From contig MU602672.1 of the NCBI GenBank assembly GCA_025201865.1, positions 22,787 to 86,786 of the forward strand: DNA of 64,000 bases, read 5' to 3'. The translations under genes were made by a program, and so were the position numbers. This DNA comes from Ramicandelaber brevisporus (Eukaryota > Kickxellomycota > Ramicandelaberales > Ramicandelaberaceae). Positions 19,801-28,146 of this stretch are shown here, piece after piece. Position 1 is the first letter of the stretch. Every line of letters starts with the position of its first letter. The notes below the pieces were generated by a model that searched no databases, had not been told where the DNA came from, and saw only the letters and a list, made by a program, of their open reading frames with translations.

Positions 19801-22315
19801 CTGATACTCTACCAATGATAACATTTTTGGCCAGTCCATGCACCAAGTCAACATACCACGGATCTAATTCCTCCAAGCGACCAGCAAGCTCTATCAATAG
19901 ATGCTCAAACTGTGATTTATTGGGAATGTGCATCATCGGTTCATAATGGAAACGAGACTTGAGTGGTGATATTAGCCCATAAAGTACTGTTCCACGAACC
20001 CAGTTTGAGTATTTGTCATCTTCCAAGACAACACTAAACAGCATTCTATCGAGTTCCAGCTGACTGTGCAGAATGAACGTACTTTGTGGGGCAGTCTGAT
20101 GATATCTAATAAGAATACACATAACATCACATAACAGTAAATCAGATGACTGGACACTGCGGGATGAGACAACCAATGTGAGCAAAGCATGCAGGATATC
20201 AGGTGTTGCAAAGGATAGTTCATTGGATTCATGATTGAGAATAGCGATTGCACGCTCGTTCATCAAAGGAGACGCAGATTCATCAAGTGCTGACAGGATA
20301 TGAGCGAAGGCAGCAGTGCGCTCGACATCATCAACTGGTAAAGTGTGTAAAACAGCATCCAGCAAGATGCCGACTGGACAGAGTAGCGCAATGTGGCAGT
20401 CACCTTGAAAGAGAGTGCGACAGAGAGTGACAACGCGATGCCGGTCATTCAAAGCGAGATCGTCATAGACCATGTACAAAGCCTCCACAGCAATGCCAGC
20501 CTCATGGACTGTGACGTCAACACGAGGAGCCAGCTGAATAGCATTGGATACGAACGCCTCTTTGTCCTCAGGCGAGAGGACGGCAATCTTTTTATGAAGG
20601 AGTTTGTACCAGATACTGAGTGCTTTGATCGCAAGAGATGGTTCATCAACAGAGCCACTCAATGCGCGCAGTCGCGAGATGAAATCAGGATGGGATACAG
20701 CTGTAACGGCCGCAATGTCATCACGATCGATGAGTAATGACAGAATCACCAAAGTCTGCTCCAGAGTCTCATGATCATTAGTATAGCCACAGAAGCTGTC
20801 GAATCTCTCCAGCAAGATAACATGCACCGGCTGCTGTGAGCACAGACGATATAGCTGTGCCGATGTATGCTTCATCTCACAGAGTCCTTCAACAGCCCGT
20901 CGCAGCAACTCAGTGTGGTCAAATCGGCGAACAACATCAACCAATGCCGCCACAGCGCGAGCCAAAACATCAGATGGAAGTGGAAGGAGAGTTGAACGAG
21001 CCACAACAACTAATGTGCGAATCGATGCCATTTGTACTGCCAATTCTGCCTTGCTGTCATCAAGCAACTTGATAAGCAGTCCAGGCAGATTGCTATCTTG
21101 CACAGAACAGCGCAACTCGGGATAATACCGGTACAGCTGAGATATTAAATCCAAGCGGTGGTAAACGAGTGTGTGGTTCTGCTCATCAGCTGATAGTGTG
21201 GAAAGCTGTTCAACAATGCTGCTAACAAATGATTTGGCATCAAGCTTGGCAGTAACAGCAGTTCTGAGTGCATTCTTGGCAGCCATTGATCCATATTTCT
21301 CAATAATCTTCACAACATCAATGGCTTCAGTCACTCCTTGTGCCAAATGATGACTAATACGAGCAACCACGGCTGTATCATCCAACATTGCCACCATGAC
21401 TCTATTGCCAACCAATCCCATCAACCCAACAAGTCCTGATGCGATCAATGTGCGAGCCTCGTCGCTATCACCATCACCAGCAGTTAAGATACATTCCTTG
21501 AAGTGATGTTCGATGGCATCAATGTGATGAGCAATGAGTGGTATCGCAGATGCATAACTGACAAACTCGGCCTCAAATTCTCGAGCTGAGTTTAATTCCG
21601 ATTCTTGCATTGGCATTCGAGGAATAAAATGGTCTGCACTGGAGTAAGGCGGTAGAACTGAATGGGATCTCTTGGATGGTACGCGCGTATTGTATGACAT
21701 TGAGATGATTGCAGCGAGTAGTCTTGACAGCTGTGACTTGTTTGACTTGCCTGACTTGCATTGATGAAGACGCGCCATCACAGCCTCGACAATTCCATGA
21801 GTTAATAATGCAGCGTTGTAGCATTTTGGCGAGAGATGAAGAACACCAATTAATGCCTTGCACACCATTGGGAGAATGCTGTCAGTGTCAGTGGATGTAA
21901 GCACATCAACTAAGGCACGCACCAGCGAGATGTCAGCCAGTAGAGGCGGCGGCAGAACGGAGATGCTATGATCAGAAGATGGCTGCATGAGCTGGGTAGC
22001 GTGTAGCATTACTGCGATAATCTCTGCCGCCTTGGATACCACAGTATTACAGCCACTGCCAAGTGCTGTGGTCAGTGCCGTGGTCAGGCCGCCAACTTGC
22101 GCTAGCGCTGACACACGACCTGTGAGCTTCGTAACGTCAGGCGTCAGCTTGAACAGCGTCTGCTCGTATCCTGAAAAGTCAAGGAACCGTGGTGGCACGA
22201 CTGCGTCAAGCCAGCGATGGACTCGATCGAGCTCGACAGCTAGCTCATCTAGAGTGCTAACAGCAACAAACTTGGCACAAACAGACTGTGCTTCTTCAGC
22301 AGGTACGAGGCTCAT
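16850..22315 (-). CDS. Giant armadillo/HEAT-type repeat protein B
   Basis: I do not recognise the ortholog. The product is 1,821 aa from ATG 22315 (MSLVPAEEAQ); the open frame extends upstream but only through Leu/Ser-rich UTR-like sequence. The protein is almost entirely helical ARM/HEAT-like repeats with segments such as SLVRALVDVLTSTD, GIVEAVMARLHQC, LGSGCNTVVSKAAEIIAVM and QMASIRTLVVVA. There is an Asn/His run near residue 1350, an acidic insertion (EEEGDDNGE) near 1525 and a C-terminal non-repeat tail of about 150 residues (poly-Asn, then Met/Pro-rich, ending NPDDNPY). No enzyme domain is visible. It is convergent with ARM gene A of similar size and style, so the two may be ancient paralogs, but I cannot align them convincingly by eye. 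A scaffold role is inferred. Confidence 0.72.
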   Translation of the reverse strand: MSLVPAEEAQSVCAKFVAVSTLDELAVELDRVHRWLDAVVPPRFLDFSGYEQTLFKLTPDVTKLTGRVSALAQVGGLTTALTTALGSGCNTVVSKAAEIIAVMLHATQLMQPSSDHSISVLPPPLLADISLVRALVDVLTSTDTDSILPMVCKALIGVLHLSPKCYNAALLTHGIVEAVMARLHQCKSGKSNKSQLSRLLAAIISMSYNTRVPSKRSHSVLPPYSSADHFIPRMPMQESELNSAREFEAEFVSYASAIPLIAHHIDAIEHHFKECILTAGDGDSDEARTLIASGLVGLMGLVGNRVMVAMLDDTAVVARISHHLAQGVTEAIDVVKIIEKYGSMAAKNALRTAVTAKLDAKSFVSSIVEQLSTLSADEQNHTLVYHRLDLISQLYRYYPELRCSVQDSNLPGLLIKLLDDSKAELAVQMASIRTLVVVARSTLLPLPSDVLARAVAALVDVVRRFDHTELLRRAVEGLCEMKHTSAQLYRLCSQQPVHVILLERFDSFCGYTNDHETLEQTLVILSLLIDRDDIAAVTAVSHPDFISRLRALSGSVDEPSLAIKALSIWYKLLHKKIAVLSPEDKEAFVSNAIQLAPRVDVTVHEAGIAVEALYMVYDDLALNDRHRVVTLCRTLFQGDCHIALLCPVGILLDAVLHTLPVDDVERTAAFAHILSALDESASPLMNERAIAILNHESNELSFATPDILHALLTLVVSSRSVQSSDLLLCDVMCILIRYHQTAPQSTFILHSQLELDRMLFSVVLEDDKYSNWVRGTVLYGLISPLKSRFHYEPMMHIPNKSQFEHLLIELAGRLEELDPWYVDLVHGLAKNVIIGRVSDSTRLELRKVCLQMYKRFVGRINVSTLPAFLCAATVAVKCASNDIDDADEIMQILHTMADIVCDIAKHIDSHPSRLLLTKCLNIFTSMLRHLSPGVDVPRHEELVDAVLSIICNARITTEELVPVKGCLFMLMCGVPVTGFSKLVHRVQNELDKHLAGNNLDAINCVLFGLVSNQYGRPLRTHYWISNSSMYECVIKRLDSSIDDETFPRVIEQYSSIIQFNSTRLAQHGLINVLKRAVVHPNFSICRAAVEKLQFYYSVRHIRYNTYNHDVDILDTIVCALNVPEMLVCVKKCAARALEMISRRLTAPFQIEGPQIQARLIEMLPLLTKTVDELPSVHFAPSFVSIIGALISNIHPLQVESPHIDAAKLWLKRFINEQCFGVSMESTVPKASKSIHQNDHASQLCGFRILSEMRHAILPNPYTSPNNNVFSPALIQHLFTVASSDQYPSALRCLAISTVYRLIQRHGFRTPEQPIPPQQTNQYMAELGDIVKQLILLDTGNNNHNHNHNQNLVGGVESYQLILKAHSISVYILQDKINSSSLLVRRRRAEASSAASSTLVNSYCTFLSVSIQLLKRMPGNTVCFDMISNLLSQAKSVAVIADGLASAASAPITIPVTLRDVLYEAFVTSFEHFQYYKNNYSSDEIIRAFISLFVHSRFNDDFGGPPFMLDNINQDGELNEEEGDDNGELPPALQWQRRQLLFMRQIHSDFCIGFIRQHSDLICKMVRMNIEIECGYQSSLDDVVVRLAYATSSNEEFKELLLDTGIIRALFDGAKGCDSRAGGMIIQSICELMLNPQFMSFEDIWKEYVTEFTAILAKEFEETVKIYKEMVIKQLVRARLLRNNNNNNFTDMNLMYNMAPNGMIMGPPNAMFSPYMHLSFSSLLDALHPRRDRFGAWNGRPAAVVGDEARGRYHSLMKEVSKVDAAGNRRIQTALEECITYGPSNEGQQKQLQYVQNEYFGGCRSDMSLMDLVPVNPDDNPY

Positions 22316-22596
22316 CGCTGGTATACAAGTATGCAGGGTTACAATGTTGATGAGATTGTAGATGAAGAGAGGGAGAGAACGAGAGAGAACGAGCGAGCAA
22401 GACAATGAGAGAAGGTTTGTGCTTGGCGTTCCCAAACCCCGCAGATTTCGTGTTCACTGTAAACAAGCCACCTTTCCTTTCCTTTCCTTTCCTCTCCTCC
22501 AACAACACAGCCATGTACATGCAGCTCAATACATGCACATATATCCTTCCCTGGATTAATAATCATAAATGCTTTTAAAAAAAAAAGAAGAAAAAA
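22316..22596. other. Spacer between ARM gene B start and ROK1 stop
   Basis: This holds the pyrimidine-rich (minus strand) leader of ARM gene B, including GAGA-type and (CCTTT)n-like repeats near 22480. It also holds the ROK1 3' end, with an A-run near 22578. Confidence 0.5.
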
Positions 22597-24291
22597 CTAC
22601 TCTGAATCAGACGCGTCATCTTCATGCTTCTTCTGTTTGGATTGGCTGACAATTTGTCTCTTCTTTGCTCGCTTGCCCTTGTCATAATTAGTCAATGTAC
22701 TAATGGATTTACGCTCGGCACCCTTCTTCTTCAGCATCTTCTTTTGCTGTCTAGTTGGTCCCTTGAGCTCCAGCATCCATTCCGGTACATCGCAGCCCGA
22801 TTCCCGCATCACATTAACCACAATCTTCAGATAAGGCGCATCCTGCTTTGTAAAATAGGTGATTGCTTCGCCTTTACGACCGGCTCTTCCAGTGCGTCCA
22901 ATTCTGTGAGTGTATGCAGCTGCCGTCTGAGGGAAGTCATAATTGATAACCAAATTAACTCCTTTGAAATCAATGCCACGCGCCATCAGATCCGTGGCAA
23001 TCAACACCCACAGCTTGCCCTGTCTGAAATTCTCGATAATGGTGTTGCGCTGTTGCTGAGTACGCTCTGCGTGAATCACATCCACATTGATTCCATCGTA
23101 CACCAGTTCCTTATAGAGCTCCTTTGCACGCTCAATGGACTGCACAAAGATGAGGCAAGGTGGCTTGACACCGCCCTGCTGAACAAACTGGCGCAATGTG
23201 AGTAATTTGCCATCCTCACTTCCAGTAAACACTAGCCGCTGCGTAATATTCTCACTGGCCGCATTTTTAGCACCAATAACGATGCGGATAGGATCTCTCA
23301 TGATTGACTTTGCCATGTCCTCCACACTCGATGGAATAGTTGCCGAAAACAAGGATTTCTGAACAGATGGCAATGTGCACGCACTCACAATCTCATCGAC
23401 TTGCTCCAGGAATCCCATATCCAGCAATCTGTCAGCCTCATCAAGCACCAGATGCTGGACGTTGGCCAATGAAATTCCACCAGTTTTTAACGCATGGACC
23501 AGTCTCATTGGCGTAGTTACTAAGATATCAAACTTCTGGCGTACTTGTTCATCGTGCTCTTGAGTTGATGCAGTGGCCTTTGTCAAATGGCAGATCTTGA
23601 ACTTGCGACCAATCGTCAATGCCAGGAACAGGTTGTAGATCTGAGTGGCCAATTCTTTTGTTGGAGCCACCACAACTGCGCGATATCCGACTTTGGCTGG
23701 TGCTTCGAGACTGCGGAGAATGGGGAGAGCAAAGGCCAGAGTCTTGCCTGAGCCGGTTGGTGAGCATGAAATGAGGTCGCGCTTTGCAAGGATGATTGGG
23801 GTTGCCTGCATTTGGATGGGAGTGGGTGTCTTGAATCCAATTGCTTGCACCTGCTGTCGCAAAAAGTCGGGAAAAGAGTAAACCTTGAGTAACATTGCAA
23901 ATGACCGAACTGGGAATGGGACATCTGTTCCGTAAACATGGATGCCGTGCTCACTACGGAATCGACTCAGCATTTCACCAGCTTCAAATGGTGCCATATC
24001 TTCTTCATCTCCACTAGCATCGACATCAGGATCATCATCATTCTCGCTGCCACTATTGTCATCATTGCTGTCATCCTTGTCACTGTCGCTGTCGCTGTCA
24101 CTATCTGCAGTTTTCCGCTTCTTTCGCTTTGTGTCATTTTCACCACGTGATGAAGCACCACTGCGACTAACTGCATTACCACGTTTGCCGCTGCCAGGAA
24201 CAGACTGCTGTGTCACAGTTTCAATATCGTTCGCAAACCGGCTACGGTCGAACCGCGCGCCAGCACCAAGCAGCTTGAACAGATCAGACAT
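22597..24291 (-). CDS. ROK1: DEAD-box RNA helicase Rok1 / DDX52
   Basis: The product is 564 aa, the same as yeast Rok1 within a few residues. I chose ATG 24291 (MSDLFKLLGAG), the typical Rok1 opening. The longer upstream frame is an A-rich UTR that overlaps the divergent gene. Helicase motifs in order are Q motif GFKTPTPIQ, Walker A SPTGSGKT, Ia PTKELA, II VLDEADRLLDMGF, III SAT, IV-V IFVQSIERAKELY and ATDLMARGID, and VI HRIGRTGRAG. An acidic Asp/Ser region precedes the core. The segment GIHVYGTDVPFPVRSF before the Q motif is a Rok1/DDX52 hallmark. Rok1 acts in the nucleolus in 18S rRNA maturation and release of snR30 from pre-ribosomes. The call is firm. Confidence 0.94.
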   Translation of the reverse strand: MSDLFKLLGAGARFDRSRFANDIETVTQQSVPGSGKRGNAVSRSGASSRGENDTKRKKRKTADSDSDSDSDKDDSNDDNSGSENDDDPDVDASGDEEDMAPFEAGEMLSRFRSEHGIHVYGTDVPFPVRSFAMLLKVYSFPDFLRQQVQAIGFKTPTPIQMQATPIILAKRDLISCSPTGSGKTLAFALPILRSLEAPAKVGYRAVVVAPTKELATQIYNLFLALTIGRKFKICHLTKATASTQEHDEQVRQKFDILVTTPMRLVHALKTGGISLANVQHLVLDEADRLLDMGFLEQVDEIVSACTLPSVQKSLFSATIPSSVEDMAKSIMRDPIRIVIGAKNAASENITQRLVFTGSEDGKLLTLRQFVQQGGVKPPCLIFVQSIERAKELYKELVYDGINVDVIHAERTQQQRNTIIENFRQGKLWVLIATDLMARGIDFKGVNLVINYDFPQTAAAYTHRIGRTGRAGRKGEAITYFTKQDAPYLKIVVNVMRESGCDVPEWMLELKGPTRQQKKMLKKKGAERKSISTLTNYDKGKRAKKRQIVSQSKQKKHEDDASDSE

Positions 24292-24390
24292 TCTTCTAAT
24301 CTCGTTGCTTGTTTTACTTTTTCTTTTTCTTTTTCTTTTCTTTTCGTTTTCGATTCGAAACAAAAATCGCTTTAAATTCAAAAAAAAAAA
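24292..24390. promoter_or_regulatory. 99-bp bidirectional promoter, ROK1 / EngB-like GTPase
   Basis: Two divergent ATGs lie only 99 bases apart. The sequence is T-rich then A-rich (TTTTTCTTTTTC runs, then an A11 run directly before the EngB ATG). Such poly(dA:dT) tracts commonly keep fungal promoters nucleosome-free. Shared regulation is inferred. Confidence 0.5.
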
Positions 24391-25656
24391 ATGCAGCCAA
24401 CTTTGCGATTGCTGCGTCAAGCGTCATCTTCGTCAACAACTACTGCCGCTGCAGCTCGAGCTACTGCTGCAGCTTGGGCTACCGGTCCAGCCGAGATTAC
24501 TCAATTGGACATGTCACGCGCATCCTCCACGTTTACGCGCCATTCCGTCAAATTTCTCTTTAGCGCTGTCAACACTAATCTGCTTCGTCAGCGTCGTAGT
24601 GAGCTAACCGTTCCTGAAGTTGCATTCATCGGTCGCAGTAATGTTGGCAAGTCATCGCTCATCAATGCACTTGTTCACAGCAAACATCTGGTCAAAACAT
24701 CCAGCAAACCTGGCCACACTAGCATGATGAACTTCTTCCAAATTGGAAAAGGAACCCGACTACGCCATCTCCAGGACATGGACACTGTTCTGGATCAACT
24801 CAAGAGCAGCAAAGGATTGACAAGAGAGCGAGATATTAAGCGAGAGAAGAAGGCATTGAAGCATGGAGACACGGCTGGAGAGGAGGTGCATGACGCGTCA
24901 AGGTTTGCACCGTATTTGACATTGGTTGACATGCCGGGATATGGATACAGAAGCAAGAGTGAATGGGGAGAGTTTATTGGAGAGTATCTGGGAAATAGAA
25001 ACCACTTGAGAAGGATCTACATGCTGATGGATGCGAGAGTGGGTGAGCTCAAGGAAAGTGACATTGCGTTTCTGGATTTGATCAATCAGCTTAGCGAAAA
25101 GAAGGCCAAGGAGAGAGCAAGCTCATTGGAAACAAAGAGAAGAAGACACGCTGAAATGCAATTGATTCCACAAGTGCAAGATAGGATTGTGGAAGATGCC
25201 GTTCCGCCAGCAGCACGGTTCCCAGTTGTGCAGATTATTCTCACAAAAATTGACAAGCTGATGGCGAAGAATCTCAATAATCCAGCCTATCTTGGCGACC
25301 ATGCATCTGGATCGCAAACTGAAGAGAATGACAGTGGCGACGACACTGCCGCTGCCACTGCTGCTGCTAGTGAATCGGCACCAGCCAGACAGCGAAGAAG
25401 GAGAACTATTGATTCAGATTTGGCAAACATTGCTGACATTGCTCGAAGCCTCCATCGCCAGGTCTCCGAGTATCACAAGTTGGACAATGGTAAACCAAAC
25501 CCGTATTGGACTCTCGATGACAATGTACTTTATGCGAGTGCACGATCCCAGTATGGCCTGGACATGATCAGAGCATCCATTTTACGTGGCTGCAATGTCA
25601 GACCTTTACTTAACCAGCAAAATCAACAACATCAACATCATCATCATCATCATTGA
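24391..25656 (+). CDS. EngB/YihA-family GTPase, probably mitochondrial (Mrx8/GTPBP8-like)
   Basis: The product is 421 aa, long for a family whose bacterial members have about 200. The first ~55 residues are rich in Arg, Ala, Ser and Thr with almost no acidic residues, like a mitochondrial presequence. GTPase motifs are G1 GRSNVGKS (81-88), G2 region KPGHTSMMNFF, G3 DMPGYGY and G4 TKID. Two insertions stand out: about 50 charged residues between G2 and G3, and an acidic/Ala/Arg-rich stretch after G4. The C-terminus ends in a Gln/His run including six consecutive His. EngB proteins assist large-subunit ribosome assembly; the fungal and human relatives act in mitochondrial translation. The gene shares a 99-bp promoter with ROK1, also a ribosome-assembly factor. 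The family call is firm, localisation inferred. Confidence 0.88.
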   Translation: MQPTLRLLRQASSSSTTTAAAARATAAAWATGPAEITQLDMSRASSTFTRHSVKFLFSAVNTNLLRQRRSELTVPEVAFIGRSNVGKSSLINALVHSKHLVKTSSKPGHTSMMNFFQIGKGTRLRHLQDMDTVLDQLKSSKGLTRERDIKREKKALKHGDTAGEEVHDASRFAPYLTLVDMPGYGYRSKSEWGEFIGEYLGNRNHLRRIYMLMDARVGELKESDIAFLDLINQLSEKKAKERASSLETKRRRHAEMQLIPQVQDRIVEDAVPPAARFPVVQIILTKIDKLMAKNLNNPAYLGDHASGSQTEENDSGDDTAAATAAASESAPARQRRRRTIDSDLANIADIARSLHRQVSEYHKLDNGKPNPYWTLDDNVLYASARSQYGLDMIRASILRGCNVRPLLNQQNQQHQHHHHHH

Positions 25657-25768
25657 TAGACTTTTAACTTGTAATTATTCAACTGCTGCTTTGGTTTGTA
25701 AATGACAGATTAAAGTAAAGTATAGTATAGCATACTAATAATAATATGATTTAAAAACACCGCTGATA

Positions 25769-27509
25769 TTAATCCTCACTCTCATCCTTTCCAGTATCAC
25801 TTTTACGACCTTCATACATGAAAAACACGACATTGTCTCCATACCATTTGTCCGCGTACGGTCCCGCCATACTTCTCAGCTTATACAGTATCCCTGCCTT
25901 TGCATCCGGTGTAATCACTTCCATCTTCCGGTACATGTCATTATACACCAATGGCCACCGACGCTTGAACACATCTTTGAAATCAGTTGACAATCGGCCG
26001 GGATGGAATCTGTCTCTGAATTCTGGAGTTACGCGAATGTGCTTCCAGCCGCCAACTCCATACTTTTGAACCCCTTCGAAAACGGCGTCGATTTCTTCGT
26101 TTGACCATACTACACGCTGACGACGAGCTTCTGCTTTAGTATTACTAGTGGTAGTAGTATTAGTAGTAGTAGTAGTAGTAGTGGCAGTAGTAGTGGCAGT
26201 AGCATTTGTAGTATCAACATTGGTAGTGGTGGTAGTTGCAGTGACACAGGTAGCTGTCTTTTGCTTGTTGGCATCAGGGAGTTCGATAATGTCGTGGGGC
26301 TTGTCGGTTTCTCTGAGCTGACCAGATCCATTGGGATTAGAACTGCCTTGAGATTGAGACGTTGATCTGGATGTTGCAGCACTTGTGCCAGCTGGTGTCG
26401 GCATGCAATAATGAGCATCGTGAGCCGTCAAGCCATTACCAGATATTGCTGTACTTGCTACATTGTTATACTTTTGCTTCATTTTGGCCGGAGTAGATGC
26501 AAACACATCTTCAAAATACTTGGCAAGTCGTGTGTGAGTGTTGCTGGGTACAGGGCGAGCTGGATTTGATGATGGATTGCCAAATATAAGCTGCGATTGG
26601 CGTACTGTAGACTGTTCGGGAGTACTATACAGTGATTTCAGCCGGTGCTGTTGCTGTTGTTGCTGTTGCTGTGATCGGTACTGCACAGAGTTAGGTGAGA
26701 TAGGTACAGGATTAAGTGATATTGGGCGAACAGTCTGATGTTGTTGTTGTTGTTGCTGATGTTGCTGCTGCTGCTGCTGCTGCTGATATTGGACACCATC
26801 TACTGTCGGACGAGTTGCAGGCTGCAATACAATCGGTTGCTGACGCTCGTGTTGCTGTTGCTGTTGNNNNNNNNNNGCCAAATATAAGCTGCGATTGGCG
26901 TACTGTAGACTGTTCGGGAGTACTATACAGTGATTTCAGCCGGTGCTGTTGCTGTTGTTGCTGTTGCTGTGGTCGGTACTGCACAGAGTTAGGCGAGATA
27001 GGTACAGGATTCAGTGATATTGGGCGAAGTTGCTGCCGTTGTTGCTGCTGTTGCTGCTGCTGCTGATATTGGACACCATCTACTGTCGGACGAGTTGCAG
27101 GCTGCAATACAATCGGTTGCTGACGCTCGTGTTGCTGTTGCTGTTGCTGTTGCTGCAATTGAGTACGAGGAGAATACACAGCAGGCTGATTCGTGACTAC
27201 TGGAAACTGTGGGCAAACTGTGGGAACCATCATGTTTGGCGCTTGTGGCTGGGCTGTGGATGCGCTAGTGCCGCTACAACTTGCTGCGATAGCCTCGGCT
27301 TCGGCGGCTGACGATGCAGCGGCAGCAAAGTTAGCAAGGACATCCAGCGGTGTCAAGTTCTGATTGAAGCCCGTCAGGAATAAACGGTTTTGTCGCAATG
27401 TTTGTTCAAGGAGTTGTGATTTCTGTCCATGTAGCTGCGGCCGTTGCTGCAGCTGTTGCTGTTGCTGTTGCAGAGGAGCAAACCCAGTTTGATACTGTGT
27501 CTTTTGCAT
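25769..27509 (-). CDS. Myb/SANT TRF-like protein 1, interrupted by a gap and duplicated flanks
   Basis: The gene starts at ATG 27509 and ends at TAA 25769. The N-terminal half is Gln-rich. At 26867-26876 are ten Ns, and about 270-290 bases on either side are nearly the same sequence, so the frame is duplicated and shifted. If the duplication is an assembly artefact the product is about 480 aa. The C-terminal part holds one Myb/SANT domain (VVWSNEEIDAVFEGVQKYG, GGWKHI, then LSTDFKDVFKRRWP in the third-helix position where telomere-binding proteins have the telobox VDLKDKWR). It is followed by the motif AGPYADKWYGDNVVF. The downstream neighbour at 28147-30651 has the same SANT-plus-motif unit, so the two are tandem paralogs in the same orientation. 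Binding to TTAGGG-type DNA is inferred from the third helix and not proven. Confidence 0.72.
26579..26866 (-). repeat. Left copy of duplicated segment beside the 10-N gap
   Basis: This segment is nearly identical to 26877-27150. It differs by several substitutions and a Gln-codon indel. The two copies lie either side of a 10-base N gap, as expected when two alleles are placed in series, though a real tandem duplication is not excluded. Confidence 0.8.
26867..26876. other. Assembly gap (10 N)
   Basis: Ten unresolved bases lie inside the coding region of Myb/SANT protein 1. Confidence 0.99.
26877..27150 (-). repeat. Right copy of duplicated segment beside the 10-N gap
   Basis: This is the partner of 26579-26866. 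Both encode the Gln-rich stretch ending STPEQSTVRQSQLIFG. Differences include GATCGG/GGTCGG, GGTGAG/GGCGAG and a longer CAG/CAA run in the left copy. Confidence 0.8.
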
Positions 27510-28146
27510 ATTTCGATGAGGACCTATTCTGGCAGTATGCAGTCAATAAAAATAACAAAACAATGCCAGCAAGTCGTTGTTGTAGATCACGAAAGAAAGC
27601 TGCAGTAAAATTTATACGTGGCAACAACAGCAACAACGACAACAGTAACAATAACAACAACGAAAGGGAATAATGAGAATAACAGGGTTACTAGGAGAAC
27701 AAAGCCAGAATGAGTCAGTTCAGAGAATTAGCGCACCGGTCAATAGTCAAAAAGGATGGGTGTGTGTATATCGGCAAGCCGTGAGAATACTACTGTCGAT
27801 GGATCGGTAGCATGGACTATAGAGTCGAACGCCACTGGCTGCGATTGCCAGTCCAATTAAAAAAATGAGAAATACACTCCCAGTGATGGCGTCAACAGCA
27901 TCAACAGCTAGTTCTAATTACCCAGTTAATTTGTCTGGAAACAGGCGGATTAGCATAAAAGGGAATAAACTCAAGTAATGATTAAAATAAAAAAAATGAT
28001 GGTCGCAAGTATGTATGTAAAAAAAGGGAAAGGGAAGTGTAAATATAAATGTGAATCGAATCGAATAGCAAAAGGTATAATAAAAAAGAAAGAATGGAAA
28101 AGGCTACGCAGTAGAGCAAAGGTCAAGTGAATCAATATATATATTT
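27510..28146. other. Intergenic region between the two Myb genes
   Basis: The 637 bases hold the leader and promoter of Myb gene 1 and the 3' UTR of Myb gene 2. An AAC/ACA-rich tract spans about 27620-27665, and several A-rich runs lie at 27850-28100. A GTTCGAC stretch at about 27820 resembles a tRNA B box but has no tRNA fold. No gene is seen. Confidence 0.6.

Noticed and set aside
22316-22435. Upstream in-frame extension of ARM gene B
   Set aside because: It is Leu/Ser-rich, derived from a CT-rich leader, and unlike the helical protein that begins at ATG 22315.
24292-24420. Upstream in-frame extension of ROK1
   Set aside because: It starts without an ATG, overlaps the divergent EngB ATG and is encoded by A-rich/T-rich promoter sequence; MSDLFKLLG is the normal Rok1 start.
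27800-27860. tRNA-like GTTCGAC B-box on the minus strand
   Set aside because: The five bases on either side do not pair into a T stem and no A box or acceptor stem is found.
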